NCBI RefSeq assembly: GCF_001879105.1
Contig: NZ_MLCF01000002.1
Span: forward strand, 124,001-188,000
Source: Mangrovactinospora gilvigrisea
GTDB lineage: Bacteria; Actinomycetota; Actinomycetes; Streptomycetales; Streptomycetaceae
Direction: 5' to 3'
DNA: 64,000 nt
Part shown: positions 16,312-24,395 of the stretch, in pieces
Layout of the letters: the number at the start of each line of letters is the position of its first letter
How positions within the stretch are numbered: the first letter of the stretch is position 1
Translations under genes and position numbers: made by a program
Notes under the pieces: generated by a model
What the model saw: the letters and a program-made list of their open reading frames with translations, nothing else
Databases searched by the model: none
What the model was told of the DNA's origin: nothing

Positions 16312-16526
16312 CACGCGCCTCCCAGTGCGCCGATCGGAAGCGGCGGCAATGCGAACGCCGGCCCGGCCCACCACGGGGTCGTACGGCCGCACGCATGCTC
16401 CACCAGTGCACAGCCCTGGCAGATCAGCCCGTCACCGTAGGGACGCGCTGGCGAGGCCTTTGCCTGGCAGAAGCTGCAGCACTCGGATTGGGGAACTGGA
16501 TGCTCCATCGGGGTAGGTTGGCTCAC
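16311..16526 (-). CDS. Short Cys-rich protein, first gene of the micro-operon
   Basis: The 71-residue protein contains ECCSFCQAKASP and GLICQGCALVEH, two Cys pairs spaced like a zinc ribbon. The GTG at 16524-16526 follows GAAGGAG with 5 nt spacing, which fixes the start. It reads away from the GntR gene, and the 140 bp between them holds the palindrome at 16613-16626. Confidence 0.65.
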   Translation of the reverse strand: MSQPTPMEHPVPQSECCSFCQAKASPARPYGDGLICQGCALVEHACGRTTPWWAGPAFALPPLPIGALGGA

Positions 16527-16612
16527 GTCGACTCCTTCAGCAGTCGGCCACGCCCCGGGATGGTGTCCGCCGTCGCCGGGGCTTTTCTGACCACAGAGTA
16601 CGAGCCATGTAG

Positions 16613-16626
16613 AGCTATGTATAGCT
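16613..16626. promoter_or_regulatory. Palindromic operator, likely for the GntR regulator
   Basis: AGCTATGTATAGCT is a perfect 6-2-6 palindrome. It is also part of a tandem pair, ATGTAGAGCT then ATGTATAGCT. It lies between the divergent Cys-rich operon and gntR, just upstream of the predicted -35 of gntR, a position suited to control both. Confidence 0.55.
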
Positions 16627-16657
16627 TTCCCAAGATTCGCGCAGGTCAGGTCCGCTC

Positions 16658-16663
16658 TACGGT
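16658..16663 (+). promoter_or_regulatory. -10 element of a leaderless GntR transcript
   Basis: TACGGT lies six nucleotides before the GTG at 16670, and ATTCGC (16635-16640) lies 17 nt upstream as a weak -35. No ribosome site precedes the GTG, so the messenger may begin at the start codon. Confidence 0.45.
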
Positions 16664-16669
16664 GCTTCT

Positions 16670-16942
16670 GTGGATGATCGCCAAAGCGTTCCGGCATTCG
16701 ACCCTCAGGGCCCCGAGCTGGTGTATGTCGCTCTGGCCGACCACATCGCGGCGCGTATCGCGGCCGGAGAACTGCACCCCGGTTCGCGACTGCCCAGCGA
16801 GCGAGACCTCGCCGCGGAATACGGCGTGGCCTATCTGACTGTGCGCAGGGCGGCCGTGGTACTCCGCGAGCGTGGGCTGATCACGACCGTCCACGGGAAG
16901 GGCACATTCGTCAACGCGCCTCAACCGCCCGACGCTAAGTAG
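16670..16942 (+). CDS. Short GntR-family transcriptional regulator
   Basis: The 90-residue protein is essentially a GntR winged helix: YVALADHIAARIAAGELHPG, SRLPSERDLAAEYGVAYLTV and RRAAVVLRERGLITTVHGKG. There is no effector-binding C-terminal domain, as in many short actinobacterial GntR proteins. It is divergent from the Cys-rich micro-operon and probably represses it and itself through the palindrome at 16613-16626 (inference). Confidence 0.8.
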   Translation: MDDRQSVPAFDPQGPELVYVALADHIAARIAAGELHPGSRLPSERDLAAEYGVAYLTVRRAAVVLRERGLITTVHGKGTFVNAPQPPDAK

Positions 16943-17165
16943 CTGGCACCCGCCCTCCGACAGGGGGACGGCGGTCTCGCCAGTGCAGGGAAGAACCGGA
17001 CGCGGCCATGGTGCCCCCTCGTCCGATCAATCACTGCGAGGGTGCTTCCCGGCGGAAACCCAAGAGCCCGCCCCGGCATCCAACACGCTCCTCCGCCGCC
17101 CCCTGGTGCCGTGGAGCGGCAGCCCCAAGCATCCGACAGTGCGCTTGCGCCGATACCCACTGCCA

Positions 17166-17208
17166 GCAATGCTAGATTCAATCTACGTAATATTCGATCT
17201 AGCATTGC
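17166..17208. promoter_or_regulatory. 43-bp inverted repeat over the ATPase promoter
   Basis: GCAATGCTAGAT (17166-17177) and ATCTAGCATTGC (17197-17208) are perfect 12-bp arms. The left arm overlaps a second palindrome, TAGATTCAATCTA (17173-17185). TAATAT (17188-17193), a good -10, sits between the arms, and the GTG follows four bases after the right arm. The AT-rich block stands out from its surroundings. It could be an operator or an RNA hairpin that hides the start. Confidence 0.6.
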
Positions 17209-17212
17209 CGAG

Positions 17213-18652
17213 GTGGCTGTGGAGTTCCAGGGACGCGCCGACGATCTGCAGATCCTGCAGCAACAGCTCCGCACGATCGCCGACGGCCGGGGGGCCACCC
17301 GGGGGCGCGCCCTGACCGTCACCGGGCGCAGGCGGGTGGGCAAGTCCCGACTGGTCCAGGAGTTCTGCGACCGCTCCGAGGTCCCCTACCTGGTCTTCCA
17401 GGCCACTCGCGGACGCAACCCGGTCACGGAGCGGGCCGATTTCCTCGCCACCGTGGCCCAGTCCGACCTACCCGGTGCCGAACTCGTCGCCGGGCTGCAG
17501 GCCGGCGACTGGAACCAGGCGCTGCGCACACTCGCGCTGGCGGTCCCCGACGACAGCCCCAGCATCGCGGTCCTGGACGAAGTGCCGTGGCTGATCGAGC
17601 AGGACACGGAGTTCGAGGGCGCCCTGCAGACCGTCTGGGACCGGCACCTGTCGGACAAGCCCGTGCTGCTGATCCTGGTGGGCAGCGACCAGTCGGTCAT
17701 GCAGGCACTGCAGACCTACGGCCGGCCCTTCTTCGGACGCGCCGCCACCATGACCATCAACCCGCTCCACCTGGCCGACGTGCAGGACTTCACCGGCCTG
17801 GACGCCGCGGAAGCCATCGACGCCCTGCTGATCACCGGCGGCTTCCCCGAGGTGCTCTCCTCCTGGCCGCACGCCATGCCCAGCGCCCAGTTCCTGCCCC
17901 AGGCCCTGTCCGACCCCCTCTCGCCGCTCCTGGTGTCCGGCGAGCTGTCGCTGCTGGGTGAGTTCCCCGAATCCAGCCGGGCCCGGGCGGTGCTGGAGGC
18001 GGTCGGCAGTGGCGAGCGCACCTTTTCCACCATCGCCGCCGAGGCCGGCGGCTCTGCGGCCCTCCCCTCGGGCACCCTCTCCCCCATCCTCGCCACCCTC
18101 CTCGACAAACGCGTCCTGGCCGTCGACGACCCGCTGTCGACCAAGCCCGACACCAAGAACCGCCGCTACCGCGTCGCCGATCCCTACCTGCGCTTCTGGC
18201 TTGCCTTCCTCAACCGCGGCCTGCCCCTGGTCGAGCGCGGCCGCAGCGATCTGCTGCTGCAGCGCATCAACCGCTCCTGGCCCTCCTGGCGCGGACGCGC
18301 CGTCGAACCGATCATCCGCGACGCGTTGCTGCGCCGACTGCCCGACGACACCTGGCCGGCCACCGAAGCCATCGGCGGGTGGTGGAACCGCCAGAACAAC
18401 CCCGAGATCGACCTGATCGGCGCGGACCGCCAACCGGTCGCCAAGCGCCTCCACTTCGCCGGCTCTATCAAATGGCTCGACGACCGTCCCTTCGACCGCC
18501 ACGACTACGACGCCCTCGCTCGCGACGCCGCCAAGGTCCCCGGCGCCACCGACGACCTCCCTCTCATCGCGGTCTCCCGCAGCGGCACCCGCGGCCCACT
18601 CCCCCTCGCCCAGGTCTGGAGTCCTCAGGACATCGCCGACGCATGGCGATGA
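17213..18652 (+). CDS. AAA ATPase with a DUF234-like C-terminal domain
   Basis: The 479-residue protein has Walker A GRRRVGKS (38-45), Walker B IAVLDEVPWL near residue 120 and a sensor strand LLILVGSDQSVM. A winged helix follows, and the C-terminus has the restriction-fold pattern of DUF234 (YRVADPYLRFWLAFL, then NNPEIDLIGAD). The usual E-x-K of that nuclease core is replaced: FAGSIKWLDD has Ser where Glu is expected, so cleavage activity is doubtful. The start is GTG 17213 or 17219; neither has a ribosome site. Archaeal-type ATPases of this family have no settled role. Confidence 0.8.
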   Translation: MAVEFQGRADDLQILQQQLRTIADGRGATRGRALTVTGRRRVGKSRLVQEFCDRSEVPYLVFQATRGRNPVTERADFLATVAQSDLPGAELVAGLQAGDWNQALRTLALAVPDDSPSIAVLDEVPWLIEQDTEFEGALQTVWDRHLSDKPVLLILVGSDQSVMQALQTYGRPFFGRAATMTINPLHLADVQDFTGLDAAEAIDALLITGGFPEVLSSWPHAMPSAQFLPQALSDPLSPLLVSGELSLLGEFPESSRARAVLEAVGSGERTFSTIAAEAGGSAALPSGTLSPILATLLDKRVLAVDDPLSTKPDTKNRRYRVADPYLRFWLAFLNRGLPLVERGRSDLLLQRINRSWPSWRGRAVEPIIRDALLRRLPDDTWPATEAIGGWWNRQNNPEIDLIGADRQPVAKRLHFAGSIKWLDDRPFDRHDYDALARDAAKVPGATDDLPLIAVSRSGTRGPLPLAQVWSPQDIADAWR

Positions 18653-18702
18653 CGCCACTCTCGCCGTGGCTGCTGCGTTTGATGGTCGGTCCGCCGCCGC
18701 GC

Positions 18703-19134
18703 TCATTTGAGGTAAGGCTCAAGCAGGAACCAGTAGTTCACTGTGGGGCCGTGCGTGCCGAGCCCGCCGCCGAGGGACTCGTAGAGGGACCGGGCCGCCG
18801 TGTTCGCCTCGTTGGTGGTCAGGAACATCTTCGTGGCTCCGGCCTTCGCACCAGTCTCCATTAAGGCACGGAGGAGGTCCCGTCCGATGCCCTGGCGGCG
18901 GTGGGCGTCCGCCACGTCAAGTTGGTGGACGTAGAGCATTGATGACGAGTCGGGACGCGTCAGGTGGTGGCCCCAGCACCAGCCGAGGACCTCAGTGTCG
19001 TGGGCTGCTACGAAGGCCAGTGCGCTGGGTGTGTCGGCGAACGCCCGAACCATGTCGGCCTCCGCGGCTCCGCGGAAGTGGTGGACTGCCCGCTCGAGAA
19101 GTGACAGGTTGTCCCGCGATATCTGAGTGATCAC
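18703..19134 (-). CDS. GNAT-family N-acetyltransferase
   Basis: The 143-residue protein has the acetyl-CoA loop RRQGIGRDLL (motif A) preceded by MLYVHQLDVADAH and followed by TNEANTAARSLYESLGG (motif B). The layout is closest to the AAC(3)-I-like group of aminoglycoside acetyltransferases, but the substrate cannot be told from sequence. It converges with the DUF234 ATPase gene. No operon partner is visible. Confidence 0.8.
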   Translation of the reverse strand: MITQISRDNLSLLERAVHHFRGAAEADMVRAFADTPSALAFVAAHDTEVLGWCWGHHLTRPDSSSMLYVHQLDVADAHRRQGIGRDLLRALMETGAKAGATKMFLTTNEANTAARSLYESLGGGLGTHGPTVNYWFLLEPYLK

Positions 19135-20300
19135 TGCGTCATCTTGCCGTGGTCGCTCGGGCGGCGGGAGGGTTCGTCACAAGCCGGGGGATCGCCGGCC
19201 CCGGGCGGCTCTGCCTACCGTTCCACTGTGGGGCTGGTGTTCCGGTCGGCCGGTGGCGGCCAGGGGCCGGTGTCGGCCAGGGGCGCGGCGCCGGCCCGGG
19301 CGTTGGGCTGTGGCATCGTCAACATCAGCATCTCTCGCGCCAACTCGGTCGGGCGGACAGCGCCGGCGTCCTCGTCCTGGCCGAAGGGGATAGGCCTCGG
19401 GGACGCCCCGGTCCTGGAAAGGCACCGGGGCCCCCGACCGCCCGGACAGTAGTTGCCCATGCGGCGACGGCCCGGGCCCTGTCGGTGCGGTGCGCTGCGC
19501 CGGTGCTTGGCTGGAGGGCGTTGGCACCGCCTTCGGTACGGCGACCGTTTCCGAAGGGGTCGGGCGGCTGAGGGTGTGGCTCGGCGAGCTCCGGACGATG
19601 TCGCCAGGACCCGTTGAGCGGAGCGCGCGGTGCCGGTACCGGTCGGGGGCGCGACTTGATGAGGTGTGCGCTCATGGGGAGGACGCCTCGTCGAGGGGGG
19701 CTCCGGTTGGTACCAGGACCGTCCTGATGTCAGGGAGCGGTTCGGCAGTGGAGCGTCGGCGCGGGTTAGTGGCCCGGGTGCGGGCAGGGTGGCGCGTCCT
19801 GCAGATGGGAGACGCCGGCGCGCCATCGCCCCGCAACAGCACCCATCAAAACCGGCGGTTTCGCGTACCACGCAATAGCTTTTCGCCCGGTCGTGCCTTC
19901 GTTCTGATTGTCGATCAGCGATCGATCCGGCTCTCCTGGGGCGGCTGCTGCACGATCGGCGGCACATGGGTGCGGCGTCGAAGGCGGGTGCGGGGTGAGG
20001 TGCCCGCTGGCGGGCTGGTCGGGCGTTGTACCGGCGCGTCACGGGGCGGCGCATTGAGAACTGGGCCGGTTCCCACGGTGGGCACATGGCGTGTTCGCTC
20101 CGCCGGACGGGAATAGGGTTTTGATCACTAATGGACCGCCGCCCGGCGAAGCACGGCCATTATCCCTAACTCGACAGTTGCTGGGCAATGTGAGGTGCGG
20201 TCAGCAACCAGTTGTATGCCACTTCTTGGGCAGGCTGGGCCTCCGCCTGGCACGCCGGGTCTCATTCGCGGCCGCGCGCCGCGCCTGTCGGCGGGTTGCC
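19135..20300. other. Gene-poor stretch of about 1.2 kb
   Basis: No frame here keeps convincing composition or a ribosome site. Around 19215-19400 the minus strand reads FGQDEDAGAVRPTELAREML before a stop at 19215, which may be the tail of a lost gene. An AT-rich patch lies near 19860-19930 (CGATCAGCGATCGATCC). No repeat or RNA gene was recognised. Confidence 0.4.
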
Positions 20301-20576
20301 TCACGCCGCAGGGTCATGGTGGTGGTCCAGGGCCACGGCGACGTTCTCCAGTCCCTGCTCGAGGGCGTGGGCGCGCACGGCGAGCATCAGAACGGCCTCG
20401 GCTGCGCGCAACTGGGCCCAGGCGCCCGCCTCGGCGGCCAGCGCCGCGCGGGCTGGGGAGCCGACGGGGTGCCGGGCCGCCTCCTCCAGCAGGGTGACGG
20501 CCCGAGAGGCAGCGTGGCGGCCCAGTGCGGCGCCGGCCTGGAGCGCGGAGGGTGGGCTGTTGGTGGATCCGCTCAC
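20301..20576 (-). CDS. Small helical protein, copy 2 of a duplicated gene
   Basis: The 91-residue protein is a close paralogue of the one at 4110-4379 (ALGRHAASRAVTLLEEAARH and AEAGAWAQLRAAEA are shared). The GTG at 20574-20576 corresponds to the start of copy 1. Differences cluster at both ends. Copying of promoter and gene together suggests transfer on a mobile cassette or duplication followed by rearrangement. Function unknown. Confidence 0.7.
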   Translation of the reverse strand: MSGSTNSPPSALQAGAALGRHAASRAVTLLEEAARHPVGSPARAALAAEAGAWAQLRAAEAVLMLAVRAHALEQGLENVAVALDHHHDPAA

Positions 20577-20678
20577 GGCAGGGCTCCCCAGGCTGATGGT
20601 GCGGCAGATAGGTGGTGTCGGCCTTCCCTGTGCGAGCTGTGGACAGTCCGCGTGAGGCCAGCCCTCACCTGATCGTGT
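20301..20678. repeat. Dispersed repeat, copy 2 (gene plus promoter)
   Basis: Same orientation as the copy at 4110-4484, 16 kb away. The conserved upstream part contains GGTGTCGGCCTTCCC and ends with CCTCACCTGATCGTGT. A recombination event between the copies would delete the defence island. Confidence 0.7.
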
Positions 20679-20775
20679 TGGGCCTCGATGCCGGGGCTAT
20701 CTCGCGGGATGACTGGGCAATGCCCCATCCTGCGTGTTGGCACGGTTCGGCATGGCGGGCCGATCCGTGGTTCGC

Positions 20776-20982
20776 TCAGTGCTGCTCGAAACGGATGTAG
20801 GAGGTCTTCATGGTCGCCGGTGCGACGGTGATGCCGCCGTGGCCGGCGACCGCGTGGTCGAAGGCCAGGAACTGCGGCGCGGAGGTGATGGTCCCTCCGC
20901 TTCCGGAGGTGATCTGCCCGGCCTTAGCGCCGTCGTCAAAGCCGCTGTCGCGGACGGCCGTCCAGTCGATTCCACTGATCAT
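20776..20982 (-). CDS. Small protein or C-terminal fragment downstream of the TerD operon
   Basis: From the ATG at 20980-20982 the frame gives 68 residues (ISGIDWTAVRDSGFDDGAKA, ITSAPQFLAFDHAVAGHGGI, TMKTSYIRFEQ). Composition is typical of a beta-rich domain. No good ribosome site is seen, so it may be the tail of a truncated larger gene. It follows the TerD-like gene on the same strand after 145 bp. Confidence 0.45.
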   Translation of the reverse strand: MISGIDWTAVRDSGFDDGAKAGQITSGSGGTITSAPQFLAFDHAVAGHGGITVAPATMKTSYIRFEQH

Positions 20983-21127
20983 CACCAGAGTGTGACTCTC
21001 TCTGTGTGACCGGGTTGGCTTCCCGCCAAGCCGTCTGTGCGGCATGTCGGGCGGTGATGGCCGCATCGGCATCGGCAGGCGCCTCCATGCGTCGCGTGCG
21101 GCCTTCAGTGAGCGAGGAATCGGGTTC

Positions 21128-22927
21128 CTACTCATCGACCTCGACGCCGTGCGCGCGCAGCAGGCCAACGAGTCCGTCCGTCCAGCCTGAGCACACCGCC
21201 CGAAATTGCCACGTGTCGCCGTGGCTGCTGCCGGCGCGGAGGAACTCGCCCAGCACCAAGGCTGGTTCGGTGGAGCCTCCAGGTACATCGAGGTGCCAGT
21301 GAGCGTCTGCTGCCGGCAGATCCATGCGGACGCGAGTGCCGGCCAGTCCCGCAGCGGCCTCCGGGACGCTGAGGACGACAGCCACCCGCTCGATGTGCTC
21401 GGACAGGGCCGCAAGGCGCAGCACGGCGCGGGTGGTCCGCAGGTCCGCGTCGGACCCGGCGGTGTGCAGCGAGACTGCGCCGTTCGGCGTGGACAGGTGG
21501 TTGTAGAAGATGAAGTCGCTGTCGCTGACGACCTTCCCCTCGGGGCCCAACAGCAGCACCGACAGGTCGCCTTGGCTGCCGGCGGGCAGTTCCAGGCTCA
21601 GTGGTCCCTCGGCCAGCTGTCGATGCGTCACCGCTCCATCAAGAGCCTGGTGAAGGCGTTGCCGCGCCGCCGGGAGATCCGACGCGCCGTCGCCCAGTCG
21701 CTGCTTCCACGCGGAGAAGGGCACGACCGCGTACGGGTTGGGCAGCGCCGGGCCCGGGGCCGGTCGCTCCTCGCCCAGGGCCGCGTCCAGGTCGGCCAGG
21801 GCGCCAGGGGAAGCCGCGTCCTCGTCGATGCGATCCAGCAGATCGGCCAGGGGATCGCCGGGCACGATCTCCAGGGCCTTGATCCCGGCTGCGAGGCGTC
21901 CGCCCTCGGGGATGCGGACCGAGCACCGCACCTCGCGGCCGACATCCAGGAACCGCAGTGCGTCCTGCTCGGTGCGCCACCGTGCGTGCTCCACCGCGCG
22001 GCGGGTCCACTCGCCGTGCACCACCACACCGAGGCGCCGCGTGGTCGGGATACGGGTGAGCACCGCGACGTTCACGCATTCCACGGCGGGCGCGGTCGCC
22101 AGCGCCTCCTTCACGGTGGCGATCACGTTCCCGCCCAGGGTGGTGAACCACCAGGTCAAGGCGTCCCGTTTGGTGAGTGCCTTGAGGGTCGGACGGCCGG
22201 CCGGCGTGGTGGCGGGCATCCGGTCCGGGAGGGTGTCCAGGTCCGGCTGACGCATCACCACATGCAGGGTCGTGCCGTCCACGCCGACCGCGAAGCCCGA
22301 GGCGGCGTTGTCGGCGAAGGCGTCGTTGACGAGCTCGCACACCGTCGCCTCGTCGTTGGCGTTGAGCAGGCGCCACCATGAGTCGGCCTCGCCGACGACC
22401 CGCCGGTGCACCGCTGCCAGGCGCAGCTGTTCGTCGGCGAGGTAGGCATCGGCATCCCGTGCCGCCTGGGCCCGGGCGGCCGTTCGCGTGCCGCGCGCGA
22501 AGCGTCCGGTGCCCGCCAGGTGGTGCCGTTCGGCGTCCTTCAGCGCCCGTCGGCGATCGAGGGCCGGCGGCGCGGGGACCTCGGGGCGACGGACGGCAGG
22601 AAACTCCTCCAGGTGGACCGAGGTCGTGTGGCGGTAGAGCTCGTTGAGCTCCGCGATGGTCGCCTGCAGCCGCGCCTGTTCCTCGGCGCGTGCTGCCGCG
22701 CGTCGCGCCCGGTCAAGCTGTGCGGCCGTCGGCCGATGCGGAATGGACCGCGAGCGGGAGCGCCGGCTGCCGGCTGAGGCGTAGAAGGGGCCGACGCCGC
22801 TGGAGACGCGTGTCCGCCCGCCGCCGACATGGACACGGGCGATGCGCGGCCCGACCGACGCCCTCACGCCCCGGGTCGAGACCCGCAGTCGCAGTCCTGG
22901 CACGCCGACGCGAAATCCCAGTCCCAT
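21128..22927 (-). CDS. DUF4236 and TerD domain protein
   Basis: The 599-residue protein begins with a DUF4236 motif (MGLGFRVGVPGLRLRVSTRG, then ASVGPRIARV) and a Ser/Arg-rich linker. A long middle part follows with a coiled segment (AQLDRARRAAARAEEQARLQ). The C-terminal 170 residues form a TerD domain: SVLLLGPEGKVVSDSDFIFY, NHLSTPNGAVSLHTAGSD and LVLGEFLRAGSSHGDTWQF. TerD domains bind calcium and occur in stress and phage-resistance gene clusters. It starts 6 nt after the preceding gene, forming an operon with the membrane protein. Confidence 0.8.
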   Translation of the reverse strand: MGLGFRVGVPGLRLRVSTRGVRASVGPRIARVHVGGGRTRVSSGVGPFYASAGSRRSRSRSIPHRPTAAQLDRARRAAARAEEQARLQATIAELNELYRHTTSVHLEEFPAVRRPEVPAPPALDRRRALKDAERHHLAGTGRFARGTRTAARAQAARDADAYLADEQLRLAAVHRRVVGEADSWWRLLNANDEATVCELVNDAFADNAASGFAVGVDGTTLHVVMRQPDLDTLPDRMPATTPAGRPTLKALTKRDALTWWFTTLGGNVIATVKEALATAPAVECVNVAVLTRIPTTRRLGVVVHGEWTRRAVEHARWRTEQDALRFLDVGREVRCSVRIPEGGRLAAGIKALEIVPGDPLADLLDRIDEDAASPGALADLDAALGEERPAPGPALPNPYAVVPFSAWKQRLGDGASDLPAARQRLHQALDGAVTHRQLAEGPLSLELPAGSQGDLSVLLLGPEGKVVSDSDFIFYNHLSTPNGAVSLHTAGSDADLRTTRAVLRLAALSEHIERVAVVLSVPEAAAGLAGTRVRMDLPAADAHWHLDVPGGSTEPALVLGEFLRAGSSHGDTWQFRAVCSGWTDGLVGLLRAHGVEVDE

Positions 22928-22933
22928 CGCACC

Positions 22934-23716
22934 TCACCCCACGCTCTTCCAGCGCAGCCGACCGTCGCTCGCCGTCTGACACATCATGGCGGTGCCCTTC
23001 TTGGTCACGCCCAGGTCCCCGTGGACCGAGCAAAAGGAGCCCGGGTTGACGACCACGGTGACGGAGGCCCCGGAAGAGCGCGATTCCCGTGTCGGCGCCG
23101 GGTGCGGCACCGCGGACCGCGTCGGCGTCGACGCCGGGGTCGCCGACGGTGTTGGGGTCGGCGTGGGTGTGGGCTTGGCGGCAACGGTGACCGACACCGC
23201 CGCCGAGGCGCTCCTGCCCTTGACCGCCGCCGTGTAGGAGAAGGCGTCCGTGCCGGAGAACCCGGCCTGCGGCGTGTAGAGGATCTTCCCGTCGCGTACC
23301 GATGCGGAACCGTGCGCGGGCGCGGCGACGGACGCCAGTGTCAGCGTTGGTGCCGCGCCGGACACCCTTGAGGGCACGGATCGGTCGTTGGCCAGGACGT
23401 CGATGGTCACCGCCGTCGTGTATTTCGTCGATGCGGCATCGTCGGCCAGCGATGGCGTCCAGACGACCGGTTGCGGCGAGGCCGAGACCGACGGGCTGGG
23501 GGCGGTCGATGCGGCAACATCCGAGGACGGTGGTTTTGCGGGCGCCGGAGCCGTCATCCCGATGACCATCAGTGCGGCAAATGCGGCGCCCAGTCCGATC
23601 CCGGCCTTCTTGTACCAGCGCAGGCCGCGCCAGCGGTCGCGAAGGCTTCGCCGCGGTGACCGAGCGGGGTCCTGGTCGAAGTCGTAGCGGTTCCAGCCAG
23701 GGCCGGGGTTCGTCAT
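22934..23716 (-). CDS. Membrane-anchored protein with an Ig-like (Big_9-type) domain
   Basis: The 260-residue protein has a cytoplasmic Arg-rich start, a transmembrane helix near residues 36-57 (KKAGIGLGAAFAALMVIGMT), a cadherin/Big_9-like domain (TIDVLANDRS, GKILYTPQAGFSGTDAFSYT), a Pro/Thr stalk (PTPTPTPTPSATP) and a short Cys-containing end (CSVHGDLGVTKKGTAMMCQT). The ATG at 23716 follows AGGACG. Exposed outside the cell, it may present or sense at the surface with its TerD-domain partner. Confidence 0.75.
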   Translation of the reverse strand: MTNPGPGWNRYDFDQDPARSPRRSLRDRWRGLRWYKKAGIGLGAAFAALMVIGMTAPAPAKPPSSDVAASTAPSPSVSASPQPVVWTPSLADDAASTKYTTAVTIDVLANDRSVPSRVSGAAPTLTLASVAAPAHGSASVRDGKILYTPQAGFSGTDAFSYTAAVKGRSASAAVSVTVAAKPTPTPTPTPSATPASTPTRSAVPHPAPTRESRSSGASVTVVVNPGSFCSVHGDLGVTKKGTAMMCQTASDGRLRWKSVG

Positions 23717-24395
23717 AAAAGGTTCGTCCTGCACTCGAAAGGGGATGGGGGTTGCCCGGGTCGTCTCCTCGGGCGCGCAGCGGCACCGGCGATCGATCTT
23801 ATGTGTTTGTAGTCGGACATATGACCGCGAAAGCGGTGACTCCACTCACAGGGCAGGCTCCCTATACCATGCCTGCCGCTCGTCGGCGGCATCAGGCGGA
23901 AGGCGCGGCACAGCCGGGCCCCGGCCGCCTGGGCGCCGACGCAAAGGAGGGTCGGCGCAGCCGAAGAGGCAGTTGTGGTGGACGTGGGCCGCAAAGCCCC
24001 CTCAGGGCGCGCGGTACGGGATGCCGGTTCCACCACAGCGCGGTCGGCAGATGCGCCACTGTGCGATCGGCGCGGTGGCGCGCCGGGCTGCAGGACCACG
24101 GCTCGGGGATGACCGTGCGGAGTGCCGATCACCCCCGCCGCGCCCGAACGAACCGGCGGTCCCCCGCCTGCGGGCATGGGCTACGCCGGTGCGCCGGTGC
24201 GAGTCAAGAGCCTGAGGGCGTTCCGCAGCCGCTGTGGGTCGTACTTGAAGTGCCCCAGTCCGCGCGCACGGCGCGTCCGTCGTCTTCGACGACCTCGACT
24301 ACTACGAGGTCACCGGCACCCCGACTCACGCGGTGCTCTCCGTTCGGGCGGGCCTCGGCCATTGCTAAGAGGTCAGGCTCGGATACGTTCGCGCC
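23717..24395. other. Divergent intergenic region of about 680 bp
   Basis: It separates the minus-strand membrane/TerD operon from the plus-strand regulator. A small perfect hairpin, ACCGC-GAAA-GCGGT, lies near 23823. No coding frame is supported. Confidence 0.4.

Noticed and set aside
17468-18706. A 412-residue minus-strand frame over the DUF234 ATPase
   Set aside because: Antisense shadow with repetitive Gly/Val/Ala composition.
19490-20116. Possible 208-residue gene in the gap after the GNAT gene
   Set aside because: Composition is not coding-like, no ribosome site and no recognisable motif.
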